In this document: in pieces, positions 7,609 through 15,352 of the stretch
Position numbering within the stretch: the first letter of the stretch is position 1
Layout of the letters: the number at the start of each line of letters is the position of its first letter
Source of the DNA: Donghicola sp036139795
GTDB lineage: Bacteria; Pseudomonadota; Alphaproteobacteria; Rhodobacterales; Rhodobacteraceae
Length of the DNA: 22,875 nucleotides
Direction of reading: 5' to 3'
Assembly: GCA_036139795.1 (NCBI GenBank)
Contig: JAYZYX010000083.1
Coordinates: forward strand, 1-22,875
The notes under the pieces: model-generated
Seen by the model: only the letters and a program-made list of their open reading frames with translations
The model's database searches: none
Told to the model about the DNA's origin: nothing
Position numbers and translations under genes: made by a program

Positions 7609-8889
7609 TCACACCACCAGCCCGTGGGCGTAGAGTAGTTCGATCACCATGGCGGCGGTCCAAGTGAAATGGGCCCCGCCGCAGGGTTCGGCGGTGATGG
7701 GATCGTGGTATTCGGCAAAGCCACTGTCCTCGATCAACGCCAGACAATCGCCGACAATGCGCGGGACCATCGCGGTCTCGCCGGCCTGCTCTAGCCCGTC
7801 TGCGATCATGAAGTTGACGATCAGCCAGATCGGACCGCGCCAGTAACGCAGCCCCTCAAAATCGGGCGAGGTCGGATCGTGGCTGGGGACCAGATATTTG
7901 CAGCTATGCGACAGAACCTCGACCCTGTGGCTGAGCGCGGCAGCGCGGTCCTTGGGGATAGGCGCAAAGGCGGCAAGGATGCCGCCAATCGACGGGCTGT
8001 CCAGCAAATCGCCAGTGGTACGGTCAAGGCAGGCGTATTGGCCTAGGCGGTCGTTCCACAGGATCTCCATCGCGTCCAATCCGCGGCGCGCCATGTCCCG
8101 CGATTGCACCGCAATCTCATCCAACCCCAGACGTTCAGCCAGATCGGCGATGTCATGGCACGAGCGGATCAGGATGGCGTTGAAGCCGGGATCAACCATC
8201 TGAAAAGGCGAGGCATCGTGCAGCTTGCTGTTGTCCCAGCCAAGTGCGCGGAAAGTCTGCACCAACCAGATATAACGCTTGTACTGGTCATCGGTGGGGC
8301 GGTGCGCCGGATTGGCGTGGGTAGTGTCGCGGCGGGTGAAGGGGGCAACGCCCTCGGTCGGGACACGCTCAAAGGCGGCGTCCCAATCGACCGAGTTGTC
8401 GCGCCCTGTTTCCCACGGGTGCAGGACGGCGACCAGTCCGGTCCCTTGGGGATCGCGGCAGCGGTAGAACCACTGGTGCCACGCGTGAATCTTGGGCAGC
8501 AGCGCCCGCGCCTGTTCATCGGCCAGCACCTTGTCATGGGCGCGGGCATGGATACGCGCCACCGCAAAACCCGCCACCGCTGGTTGGGTGATCCCCGAAG
8601 TGGGGGGCGTTTGCTGCGTGCCCCAGACCTCTGGCCCCGGAAAGTACCCATCGTCGGGCCGGTGAAAAATGATGTGCGGAACCATGCCGTCAGCCCATTG
8701 GTGAGCCATAAGGGTCGTCAGTTCTTGCCACGCGCGGGCCTCGTCAAAGTGGGAAAACCCCAGCGCCGAAAGGGCCGAGTCCCAGTTCCACTGGAACGGA
8801 TAAAGCCCGTGGGTCGGCACAGTGTAGGTGCCACGGTCATTGTCGCGCATCACCAGACGCGCGTGGTCGATCATTTCGTGTCTTTGCAT
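7609..8889 (-). CDS. GH63-like glycosidase, candidate mannosylglycerate/glucosylglycerate hydrolase
   Basis: Predicted cytoplasmic (alpha/alpha)6-barrel glycosidase of 426 residues without a signal peptide. The N-terminal FQWNWDSAL (32-40), HPWETGRDNSVDWD (157-170), YKRYIWLVQ (203-211), WRGPIWLIVNFMI (350-362) and FAEYHDPITAEPCGGAHFTWTAA (391-413) resemble mannosylglycerate/glucosylglycerate hydrolases and related GH63 proteins. D163 and E401 stand about where the catalytic acid and base of those enzymes are described, with a similar spacing (238 residues). The gene is the last of an ABC importer operon, starting 21 nt after the ATPase stop, so it should cut the imported glycoside. If the assignment is right, products are a hexose plus D-glycerate. 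Alternatives are other GH63 alpha-glucosidases or amylo-alpha-1,6-glucosidase-like enzymes; a trehalase is less likely because the trehalase signature motifs are not seen. Shine-Dalgarno is weak; ATG at 8874 is an alternative start. Confidence 0.72.
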   Translation of the reverse strand: MQRHEMIDHARLVMRDNDRGTYTVPTHGLYPFQWNWDSALSALGFSHFDEARAWQELTTLMAHQWADGMVPHIIFHRPDDGYFPGPEVWGTQQTPPTSGITQPAVAGFAVARIHARAHDKVLADEQARALLPKIHAWHQWFYRCRDPQGTGLVAVLHPWETGRDNSVDWDAAFERVPTEGVAPFTRRDTTHANPAHRPTDDQYKRYIWLVQTFRALGWDNSKLHDASPFQMVDPGFNAILIRSCHDIADLAERLGLDEIAVQSRDMARRGLDAMEILWNDRLGQYACLDRTTGDLLDSPSIGGILAAFAPIPKDRAAALSHRVEVLSHSCKYLVPSHDPTSPDFEGLRYWRGPIWLIVNFMIADGLEQAGETAMVPRIVGDCLALIEDSGFAEYHDPITAEPCGGAHFTWTAAMVIELLYAHGLVV

Positions 8890-8910
8890 GGGTCTAGTCT
8901 CTGGCCGTGT

Positions 8911-9951
8911 TTAGGCGACGGCGCGGGTGGTTTCAGGATCGAACCAGCGGATGCGGTCGGATTGTGGGGCAAGGGTCAGGGTGTCCCCCGGTTTTACGGA
9001 CAGATCGCTGTCCAGCACGGCGCGGAACAGCGCCCCATCCACTTCGCAGGTGACCAGTAGATGGGCGCCCAAAGGCTCGATCACTTTGGCGACCGCTTGC
9101 AGGCCCTGACCGGCAAGGTGCAAATCTTCGGGGCGGATCGCGAATTTCAGCGCCTTTTGGGTCTGCGGCCCATCCAGAACCTGCCCCGCCACGGCCCACT
9201 TACCCGCGCCTTGCGGCGTGGCGGGCAGAAAGTTCATCGGCGGATTGCCAATGAAACCGGCCACGAATTCAGCGGCGGGGTTGCGATAAACCTCAATGGG
9301 CGAGGCAGCTTGCACGATACGCCCCTGATGCATGACGCTGATGCGGTCGGCCATCGACATGGCCTCGACCTGATCGTGGGTAACGTAGATCGCGGTGGTG
9401 TTGCTTTCGGCCAGAACACCTTTCAGCTCGGCCCGCATCTCCATCCGCAAAAGGGCGTCTAGGTTCGACAAAGGCTCGTCCATCAGGATCACGTCAGGCT
9501 CCATCGCCAAGGCGCGGGCCACGGCAACGCGCTGGCGCTGGCCGCCCGATAGCTCGCCCGAGTAGCGGCCCAGTAGCTGTTCGATGTGCATCAAGCCGGC
9601 GGTGCGTTCGACCCGCCGTTTGACCTCATCATTGGGGACCTTTTTCATCCGCAGACCGAAACCGATGTTTTCGAACACCGTCAGATGGGGAAAGACCGCG
9701 TAGTTCTGGAACACCATCGCAATGCCGCGATCCTTGGGCGGCAGGTGGTCCACACGTTTGCCGCCGATCCAGACCTCGCCTGTTGTCGCCGTCTCAAGCC
9801 CCGCAACGATCCGCAAAAGCGTGGTCTTGCCGCAGCCCGAGGCCCCCAGCAGGACCATAAACTCCTGATCCTGAATGGTCAGGTTGATGTCATGCAGGGC
9901 CGTGTAGCTGCCAAAGCTTTTGGCGACGCCCTTGATCTGGATTTCTGCCAT
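8911..9951 (-). CDS. Carbohydrate ABC transporter ATP-binding protein (MalK/UgpC type)
   Basis: Energises the importer formed with the two permeases upstream in the operon; acts at the cytoplasmic face of the inner membrane. The 346-residue product has Walker A GASGCGKT (36-43), Q-loop Q82 (VFQNYAVFPHLTVFENI), signature LSGGQRQRVA (134-143), Walker B VILMDEP (154-160) and H-loop His192 (YVTHDQ), followed by a C-terminal TOBE-type regulatory region (about 240-346), as in MalK, UgpC and MsmK. I chose ATG 9951, with GGGAG about 10 nt upstream, over an open extension to 10002 that would overlap the permease gene and lacks family sequence. The intergenic gap to the upstream permease is 29 nt. Confidence 0.95.
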   Translation of the reverse strand: MAEIQIKGVAKSFGSYTALHDINLTIQDQEFMVLLGASGCGKTTLLRIVAGLETATTGEVWIGGKRVDHLPPKDRGIAMVFQNYAVFPHLTVFENIGFGLRMKKVPNDEVKRRVERTAGLMHIEQLLGRYSGELSGGQRQRVAVARALAMEPDVILMDEPLSNLDALLRMEMRAELKGVLAESNTTAIYVTHDQVEAMSMADRISVMHQGRIVQAASPIEVYRNPAAEFVAGFIGNPPMNFLPATPQGAGKWAVAGQVLDGPQTQKALKFAIRPEDLHLAGQGLQAVAKVIEPLGAHLLVTCEVDGALFRAVLDSDLSVKPGDTLTLAPQSDRIRWFDPETTRAVA

Positions 9952-9980
9952 TGTGTCAGTCTCCCTAGGACAGCGCCGCC

Positions 9981-10817
9981 TTAGCGGTTCGCGATGCCCC
10001 ACATAGCGAAAAGGTACTTGCGGACGGCGAAGATGAAGACCAGCGCCGGAACCACCAGAATAAAGCCGCCCGCGAATTTCAGATGCAGGGGTGCCTCGCC
10101 CAGTTTGGCCAAGAGAAAGGCCGTGAGGGTCCGGTTCTCGATCGTCAGAACGGCGGCGGCGAAGACCTCATTCCATGAGATCACGAAAGCAAAGATCGCC
10201 GAGGCCGCAATGCCGGGCAGGATCAGCGGCAGCACCACTTTGGTAAAGGCGGTGAAGCGGGTGCAGCCAAGGGTCCACGCGGCCTCTTCCAGTTCAATCG
10301 GGATGCCTGAGAATAGCGAGAAGGTGATCAGCACCGCAAAGGGGATCGCCAGCGTGGTATGCACCAGCGCAAGGCCGATGGCCGTGTCATCCAGCCCCGT
10401 GCGGATGAACATCACCGCCAAGGGCAGCGCCAGCAGCGGCAGCGGAAAGGCCCGTGTCAGCAGCACCAGCATGCGGAACAGCCCCTTACCGCGGAATTCG
10501 AACCGCGACAGAGCGTAACCCGCAGGGGCCCCCACGGCGATGGACATGATCATCGTCAGCACCGCCACCACGACTGAGTTCTTCAGCGCCTTCAGCATGC
10601 CGTCATAGCCGGCAAAGAACTCAAGACTGCCCCAGTCGAATTCGGGAATGAACGGCTTGGGAAAGCTGTTCACCGTGTCGGGCGACGAGAGGGTGTTGAT
10701 CAGCAGGAAATAGAGCGGCACCAGCACCCACGCGCACAGCAGCGCGACCGAAGCGGCATAGAGGTAATGCCCGCTGCGGCGCTGCGCAGCGCCTGTTGAG
10801 ACATCCGTGGCGGTCAT
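9981..10817 (-). CDS. Carbohydrate ABC transporter permease (MalG type)
   Basis: Second inner-membrane subunit of the importer, 278 residues with six hydrophobic segments. The EAA loop that docks to the ATPase is EEAAWTLGCTRFTAFTKVVL followed by PLILPG (about residues 177-202), placed before the last two membrane segments as in MalG-type permeases. Its ATG (10817-10815) overlaps the TGA of the preceding permease by 4 nt (ATGA), indicating translational coupling and equimolar synthesis. AAAGGAG lies about 8 nt upstream. It ends at the cytoplasmic side with a short basic tail (VRKYLFAMWGIANR). Confidence 0.95.
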   Translation of the reverse strand: MTATDVSTGAAQRRSGHYLYAASVALLCAWVLVPLYFLLINTLSSPDTVNSFPKPFIPEFDWGSLEFFAGYDGMLKALKNSVVVAVLTMIMSIAVGAPAGYALSRFEFRGKGLFRMLVLLTRAFPLPLLALPLAVMFIRTGLDDTAIGLALVHTTLAIPFAVLITFSLFSGIPIELEEAAWTLGCTRFTAFTKVVLPLILPGIAASAIFAFVISWNEVFAAAVLTIENRTLTAFLLAKLGEAPLHLKFAGGFILVVPALVFIFAVRKYLFAMWGIANR

Positions 10818-11659
10818 ATGGTGGCTCCTTTCGGGACGCGCAGGGCGCGCAGGATGATCAGCGTGAACACGACCGAGATCGCCAGCACGATCAGCGCAAG
10901 GGCCGCCGCGCCGCCGCCGTTCATCAGGTCAAACTGGTAGGAATAAATCTGCCCCATCAGCACGGGGAACAGGGTGCCCCCAAGGGCCACAACCACGGCG
11001 AAGACCTCAAACGCCAGCACCACCCGCAGGATCAGCGCGGTTTGCAGCGAGGGGCGCAAGAGGGGCAGCGTGATCTTGACGAAGCGCTTCCACGGGGAGG
11101 CGCCAAAGACCTCGGCCGCTTCATAATATTCCTTGGGGATCAGTCCGATGCCCGCCACCAAGATCACCAGCATGATCGCCGTCGCCCGCCAGATTTCCGC
11201 CAGGGCAATGGCCGCGAAAACCAGCCACGGGTTCTGATAACCCAAGAGGGTTATCGGCTTTTCCACCAGCCCCAAGCCGGTCATCATCGAGTTCAAAAAG
11301 CCCGACTGCTCAAAAATCGCCAGCCAGATGATGCCAGCCGCAAGGTCCGAGATCCCCAGCGGGATCGTCCAGACATAAAGCACCAGATCGCGGCCCTTCT
11401 GCATCCGGTTCACCATCGTTGCCATCAGCAGCGCCAGCGCCAGTTGGACCGGCACCACGATAGCGGCCAGCAGCATGGTGTTCTTTAGGGAAATCGGGAA
11501 CTTCCAGTAGCCGATCACCTCGCGGAAGTTGTCCAGCGTAAAGCCCCCGCCCGTGGTGAAAGCCTGCTTGGCCACCAGTGCGAACGGGTAGAGAAAGAAC
11601 ACCCCCAGAAACAATGTGACTGGCAGGATCAGGACGTAGGGCAGATATCGCGGAGTCAT
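10814..11659 (-). CDS. Carbohydrate ABC transporter permease (MalF type)
   Basis: First inner-membrane subunit of the importer, 281 residues from ATG 11659, with about six hydrophobic segments. The EAA loop is YYEAAEVFGASPWKRFVKIT followed by LPLLRPS near residues 190-217. GGAGAGG lies about 4 nt before ATG 11659, which favours this start over an in-frame TTG at 11677. It follows the receptor gene after a 90-nt gap holding a stem-loop, and overlaps the next permease by 4 nt. Family members form heterodimers with the MalG-type partner; substrate specificity comes mainly from the receptor and cannot be read here. Confidence 0.95.
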   Translation of the reverse strand: MTPRYLPYVLILPVTLFLGVFFLYPFALVAKQAFTTGGGFTLDNFREVIGYWKFPISLKNTMLLAAIVVPVQLALALLMATMVNRMQKGRDLVLYVWTIPLGISDLAAGIIWLAIFEQSGFLNSMMTGLGLVEKPITLLGYQNPWLVFAAIALAEIWRATAIMLVILVAGIGLIPKEYYEAAEVFGASPWKRFVKITLPLLRPSLQTALILRVVLAFEVFAVVVALGGTLFPVLMGQIYSYQFDLMNGGGAAALALIVLAISVVFTLIILRALRVPKGATI

Positions 11660-11706
11660 GGAACCTCTCCGTGCCAACAGGCCTTGGGGCCGTCGGGGAA
11701 TGGGGT

Positions 11707-11730
11707 GTTCGGGCCGCGAATGGCCCGAAC
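11707..11730 (-). promoter_or_regulatory. Intercistronic stem-loop after the receptor gene
   Basis: A perfect 9-bp inverted repeat, GTTCGGGCC (11707-11715) and GGCCCGAAC (11722-11730), with a 6-nt loop, lies 20 nt past the receptor stop and 47 nt before the permease start. No T-run follows on the - strand, so it is more likely an mRNA-stabilising or partial-attenuation hairpin, of the kind that lets receptor mRNA exceed permease mRNA in malEFG-type operons. Confidence 0.6.
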
Positions 11731-11749
11731 CGGATCAGTTATGCAGCGG

Positions 11750-13018
11750 TTATTCTACCGGACATGCGCCTTCGGACGGCGCGTCAGGTGCCCAACAGGG
11801 GGCGCCGGTCTTTTCCATGATGCCCGCCAGCACGGACTTCTGATCGTCCAGCACCGCGCGGATGTCCTGACCGCCCAAGATGATCCGCTCGAACGTGTCG
11901 ACGAAAACGCGGTTGAAATCGCCGCCCATGTCGCCAAGACCTGCAGGCAACAGGCCGGGGTTCGCATCAGCCGCGCCGCTCATCTTGGCAATCGCATCGC
12001 CCGAAGCCTTCACGGCGGGGGGCAGATCGTCCGGCAGATCAACAGGCACCACGGGGAAGAAGTTCGTGGCCTTCAGCGTCGCAATCTGGGTTTCGGGCTG
12101 CATCATGTATTGGACCAGCGCCTTGGATGCCTCCATATCAGGGGCGGTCTTGGGGATTGCCAGACCTGCCAGCACCGGCATAAAGCCGCGCCCCGTGGGG
12201 CCTGCGGGCGCGGGGAAGGCGACGAAATCATCGGGACGCTCATTGAACGCCTGCGCCAGTCGCGAGGTATGGTCAAAGACGATCCACGCATCGCCCGACA
12301 GCAGTTGCTCTTGCAGGAACGAGAAGTTGGTCGAGGCCGGATTGGTGTGCGACCACAGTTCGCGGAACTTTTCCCATGCCTCAACCGCCGCGTCCGAGGC
12401 AAAGGTCCGCACGACGCCATCCGTGTAGGACGGGTAGAGATAGCCTTGGAAGAAGCGGTGCTTCAGACCCTTTTCCCCTGCGGGAAAGCCGAATTTCTTC
12501 TGGCCGGTGCCCTCTTCGACAGCGGCGGTCCATGCGATCAGCTGGTCATAGGTCAGCGCGTTGATATCCGCGCCCTCGGGCAGATATTGCAGCGCCTCTT
12601 TGTTGGAGGCCATGATGTAGCTGGCCTGCATCCACGGCAGGTACTGCATCTGGTCGGTTCCCAGCATCGCAAGGCTGTTGAATGTGGCGCTTTCTGCCGC
12701 AACACCCAGATCGCCAAGGTCCACCAGATCATCAGCGCTCATGGCGGCAAAGTTGCCGTGCAGCGCGCCAAGCACCTCAATCGTGCCTTTGCCGGCCTGC
12801 AATTCCGCCTGCAAACGGGTCAGCCACGGGCCGTCCTCATTCGGTTGATAATCAACGGGGCTGCCATAGCCCGCCAGCACCTGTTCGCGCATGGCCTGCG
12901 CCTCTTCCACGGGGCGGGCCTGCGTTGACCAGAACAGGGTTTCAGCCTGCGCCGCAGCAGCCGCGCACAGGATGGCAAGGCCAGAGGCCATACCGGAGAA
13001 TTTGGAACGAAGCGTCAT
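11750..13018 (-). CDS. Extracellular solute-binding protein, carbohydrate ABC family 1
   Basis: Periplasmic receptor of the importer, 422 residues. From ATG 13018 it begins with a textbook signal peptide (basic MTLRSKF, hydrophobic core GMASGLAILCAAAA, cleavage near AQA-E at about residue 25). The mature part has family-1 receptor features: WIVFDHTSRLAQAFNERPDD, the GPTGRGFMPVLAGLAIPKTA segment and ALVQYMMQPETQ, as in MalE/UgpB-like proteins. GGGAGGA lies 5 nt upstream of the ATG and decides the start. Two Cys residues in the last 20 residues (CWAPDAPSEGACPVE) could form a disulfide. It is the first gene of the operon, downstream of a CG-centred operator. The linked hydrolase suggests an anionic glycoside such as mannosyl- or glucosylglycerate; that ligand is inference. 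Confidence 0.93.
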   Translation of the reverse strand: MTLRSKFSGMASGLAILCAAAAAQAETLFWSTQARPVEEAQAMREQVLAGYGSPVDYQPNEDGPWLTRLQAELQAGKGTIEVLGALHGNFAAMSADDLVDLGDLGVAAESATFNSLAMLGTDQMQYLPWMQASYIMASNKEALQYLPEGADINALTYDQLIAWTAAVEEGTGQKKFGFPAGEKGLKHRFFQGYLYPSYTDGVVRTFASDAAVEAWEKFRELWSHTNPASTNFSFLQEQLLSGDAWIVFDHTSRLAQAFNERPDDFVAFPAPAGPTGRGFMPVLAGLAIPKTAPDMEASKALVQYMMQPETQIATLKATNFFPVVPVDLPDDLPPAVKASGDAIAKMSGAADANPGLLPAGLGDMGGDFNRVFVDTFERIILGGQDIRAVLDDQKSVLAGIMEKTGAPCWAPDAPSEGACPVE

Positions 13019-13174
13019 GGAGTCCTCCCTTTCATGACGGAACACACCAGCCTCCCCGCTGATGCGCGATGTCGTTCAGCCGTCTCCCTTTATCCGGCGG
13101 AGATCGGCGGAACCTTTAACCAGAGTCGCCCGCTTTTTGGGCAGGACGAGAATCCTCCGGCGTGAGGCTAACCT

Positions 13175-13192
13175 TGGTATAACGATATACCA
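13175..13192. promoter_or_regulatory. Candidate LacI-family operator
   Basis: TGGTATAACGATATACCA is an 18-bp near-perfect palindrome: 7-bp arms TGGTATA/TATACCA around a central ACGA, with one mismatched pair and the CG centre typical of LacI-family operators. It lies 157 nt upstream of the receptor start and 131 nt upstream of the LacI start, so one site could control both directions. The match to LacI-family operator style is established knowledge; binding by this regulator is inferred from adjacency. Confidence 0.75.
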
Positions 13193-13214
13193 TCCGTCAA
13201 TCAGAATCTGTATG

Positions 13215-13247
13215 TGAATTGCATCAATTCATCTGACAGACCTTATA
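13215..13247 (+). promoter_or_regulatory. Palindrome overlapping a possible promoter for the LacI gene
   Basis: TGAATTGCATCAATTCA (13215-13231) has perfect 7-bp arms around CAT. Its centre contains TTGCAT (13219-13224), which is followed after 17 nt by CTTATA (13242-13247), a plausible sigma70-like pair for the LacI gene. Either element alone could be chance; the odd-numbered spacing lacks a CG centre, so it is probably not a second copy of the LacI operator. Confidence 0.3.
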
Positions 13248-13323
13248 TCCTTGGGGAAAATCTTGATTTCGACAGGGTTTTCCGCCACAAAAGATGCCTA
13301 ATCGTTCTATCAAATGAGGCATG

Positions 13324-14334
13324 ATGTCGGGCAAACCCACTCTGGCAACGGTCGCGAAAGAGGCGGGGGTTTCGGTCCCGACCGTCAGCCAAGTGCTGCG
13401 GGGAACCGGCCGGATTTCAGAGCAAACCCGCGACAAGGTGATGGCCGCTGCCCGCAAGCTGCACTACGTCACCGACCAGCGCGCCGCCGCCATGCGATCG
13501 GGTGAAAACCGCGAGATCGGCTTTGTCATCAACCAGTTGATGAACCCTTTCAACGCCGAGGTGGTCAGCGGCGTGGTCGATCTGCTGGAGGACGAAGGCT
13601 ACATGGTCTCGATCGTGGACACCCGCGACGATGCCGCGCGGCAAGAGCGGCAGTTGCAAGCTTTCATCCGGCACGGACGCGGGGGCCTGTTGTGGGTTCC
13701 GGCGATGAACACGCCCGACAAGGCCTTTGATCTGCTGGCCGCCCACGGCATTCCCACGGTCACCTTTCTGCGACACGTGCGCCGTGATCTGGACCACGTG
13801 GGCATCCGCAACGCCGAGGCAACTGGCGTGGCGACCAACTATCTGGCTGACCTTGGCCACCGCCACATCGCCTATCTTGGCGGAACCGATATGACCTTTG
13901 TGCGGCGTGACCGGATCGCGGGCTACAAGACCGCCATGGCCGAACGTGGCCTTGGGTCCGGCCTGATCTGGGACTCTGAGGACAACAAGCGGGCGGGTCT
14001 TGACTCCATGACCGCCCTTATCCGTGCGCACCCCGAGATTACGGCTGTGGTCTGCAATGGCGACGTGGTCGCAATCGGGGCCAGTCTGGCGCTGACCCGT
14101 CTGGGGCTGAAACCGGGCAAGGATGTCTCGGTCATCGGGTTCGACGATATTCAGGATGCCGCTGTTGCAACGCCCCCCCTGACCACCATGTCAGTCTCGC
14201 CCCAGAAACTGGGCCACCGTCTGGCGCGAACCCTGCTGGACCGGATCGAGGATCCGCAGATGCCGCCGACGGTGTCTGAACTGGCGGCCGAGCTGGTCGT
14301 GCGTGACACCACCGGCCCTGCTCCCGCGGCCTAA
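13324..14334 (+). CDS. LacI-family transcriptional regulator
   Basis: Effector-responsive repressor, 336 residues. The N-terminal helix-turn-helix and hinge helix are clear (TLATVAKEAGVSVPTVSQVL, residues 6-25, and VMAAARKLHYVTDQRAAAMR further on), followed by the periplasmic-binding-protein-like sensor domain (GFVINQLMNPFNAEVVSGVV, LGHRHIAYLGG, VVCNGDVVAIGASLALTRLG, SVIGFDDI). I prefer ATG 13324 because GAGG (13316-13319) lies 4 nt upstream; ATG 13321 would leave only 1 nt. The gene diverges from the ABC/glycosidase operon and shares its intergenic operator, so it is probably the local repressor, induced by the imported glycoside or a product. It ends with a 4-nt tail-to-tail overlap with the EamA gene. 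Confidence 0.93.
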   Translation: MSGKPTLATVAKEAGVSVPTVSQVLRGTGRISEQTRDKVMAAARKLHYVTDQRAAAMRSGENREIGFVINQLMNPFNAEVVSGVVDLLEDEGYMVSIVDTRDDAARQERQLQAFIRHGRGGLLWVPAMNTPDKAFDLLAAHGIPTVTFLRHVRRDLDHVGIRNAEATGVATNYLADLGHRHIAYLGGTDMTFVRRDRIAGYKTAMAERGLGSGLIWDSEDNKRAGLDSMTALIRAHPEITAVVCNGDVVAIGASLALTRLGLKPGKDVSVIGFDDIQDAAVATPPLTTMSVSPQKLGHRLARTLLDRIEDPQMPPTVSELAAELVVRDTTGPAPAA

Positions 14335-15233
14335 GTTGCTTTGGCTTGGGCGACCGGAAAGCCGCGCTGCTTGCCGGTCTGGATCAGCACCACGCCGCCT
14401 AGGATCAGTGCCAGAGCGATCAGTTCGACGGCAGTCACAGCCTCGCCCATCGCAGCGCCAATGATGACCGCAATGAGCGGCGCGATATAGGTCGCCCCTG
14501 CGGCGCGCACCGGCCCCAGCCTTTCAATGATGAAGTAATAGATCAGAAACGCGCCGCCGGTTCCCAAGGCCCCAAGGCCGACAATCGCCCCCCACAAGGC
14601 GTGGGTGTCAGAAATGATCGCGCTGATCCCGTCAAAGTCAGTCAGCACCAACAGCGTCAATACCGCCAAGCCCGTTTGCCATGTGGCCAAGGCCAAAGGG
14701 GGCAGCCGCAGCGGGGACAGAAAGCGGCGGGCATAGACGAACGACACGCCCAAACTCAGGGTGCCGGCCAGCATCCACAGAACGCCAAGCGGATCGATCC
14801 CGCCTGCGCTGTCCCATGGCCTTGCGCTTAGGACGATGCCCGCAAAGCCCACCGCAACGCCCGCAGCCATCTGCCGCGTCGGGCGGTCATCACGCAGGAA
14901 AATCGCGGCGCTGAGGAAGGTGAAAATCGGAATGGCTCCGCTAAGCAGACCGGCCACACTGCTTGGCAAAAGATCGGTTCCGGCTACGAAGCCATAGTAA
15001 TAAAAGCTGGTCGCAAAGACGGACATCACCATGAAATGTGGCAGGTGGCGTAGCTGATCGCGCGTAATGACCCTTGCCCGCCATGCGATCACCGCCAGCG
15101 GCAGAAAACCGAACAGAACCCGCAGGAACACGGTTTGCATCGGGGAAATCAACTCTGTCGCCCATTTCATATAGATGAAGTTGGACCCCCAAATGAGGCC
15201 AAGCGCCCCAAGTGCAGCATAGGCACGGAACAT
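14331..15233 (-). CDS. EamA/DMT-superfamily transporter (RhaT/YdcZ-type permease)
   Basis: Inner-membrane metabolite exporter or importer of the drug/metabolite transporter superfamily, 300 residues with ten hydrophobic segments arranged as two EamA repeats (about 1-135 and 145-290). Landmarks are LGLIWGSNFIYMKWA near the start, the repeat-1 end FLSAAIFLRDDRPTRQMAAGVAVGFAGIVL, and the repeat-2 end APLIAVIIGAAMGEAVTAVELIALALILGGVVL. Substrates of this superfamily vary (amino acids, purines, other metabolites) and cannot be predicted here. It is divergent from a LysR regulator, which is the likely controller. The stop TAG (14333-14331) interlocks with the TAA of the convergent LacI gene. Confidence 0.92.
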   Translation of the reverse strand: MFRAYAALGALGLIWGSNFIYMKWATELISPMQTVFLRVLFGFLPLAVIAWRARVITRDQLRHLPHFMVMSVFATSFYYYGFVAGTDLLPSSVAGLLSGAIPIFTFLSAAIFLRDDRPTRQMAAGVAVGFAGIVLSARPWDSAGGIDPLGVLWMLAGTLSLGVSFVYARRFLSPLRLPPLALATWQTGLAVLTLLVLTDFDGISAIISDTHALWGAIVGLGALGTGGAFLIYYFIIERLGPVRAAGATYIAPLIAVIIGAAMGEAVTAVELIALALILGGVVLIQTGKQRGFPVAQAKAT

Positions 15234-15352
15234 GGTGTCACGTCTTTCCAGAAATGCCCGTTAGGGCGATGAAGGGGATGGAGTCCGGCACAGCAATCGA
15301 TGCTAGTTTTTCTGCTAACATCTGCGCCAAACGCCATAGGTTTGACGCCACA

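Larger units (their letters stand above)
13019..13320. promoter_or_regulatory. Divergent intergenic region between receptor operon and LacI gene
   Basis: The only gene-free stretch near 300 nt. It is more AT-rich than its surroundings in the half next to the LacI gene (about 13170-13320) and holds the CG-centred operator, a second palindrome at 13215-13231, and a TTGACG (- strand, 13200-13195) directly upstream of the operator that could act as the -35 of the receptor promoter. No convincing -10 can be fixed for the - strand. I see no RNA gene or small open frame worth calling. Confidence 0.6.

Noticed and set aside
8104..9060. Open frame of 318 codons on the + strand across the glycosidase-ATPase junction
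   Set aside because: Spans two real genes on the opposite strand and shows no family motif.
10796..11488. Open frame of 230 codons, Gln/His/Arg-rich, on the + strand
   Set aside because: Antisense shadow of the MalF-type permease; its hydrophilic repeats are the complement of hydrophobic codons.
11684..12928. Open frame of 414 codons on the + strand opposite the receptor gene
   Set aside because: Mirror of a well-supported solute-binding protein; low-complexity His/Arg/Gly composition and no recognisable fold.
13215..13231. Second LacI operator at the TGAATTG/CAATTCA palindrome
   Set aside because: Different arm sequence, odd-length centre and no CG core; kept only as a weak promoter-associated palindrome.
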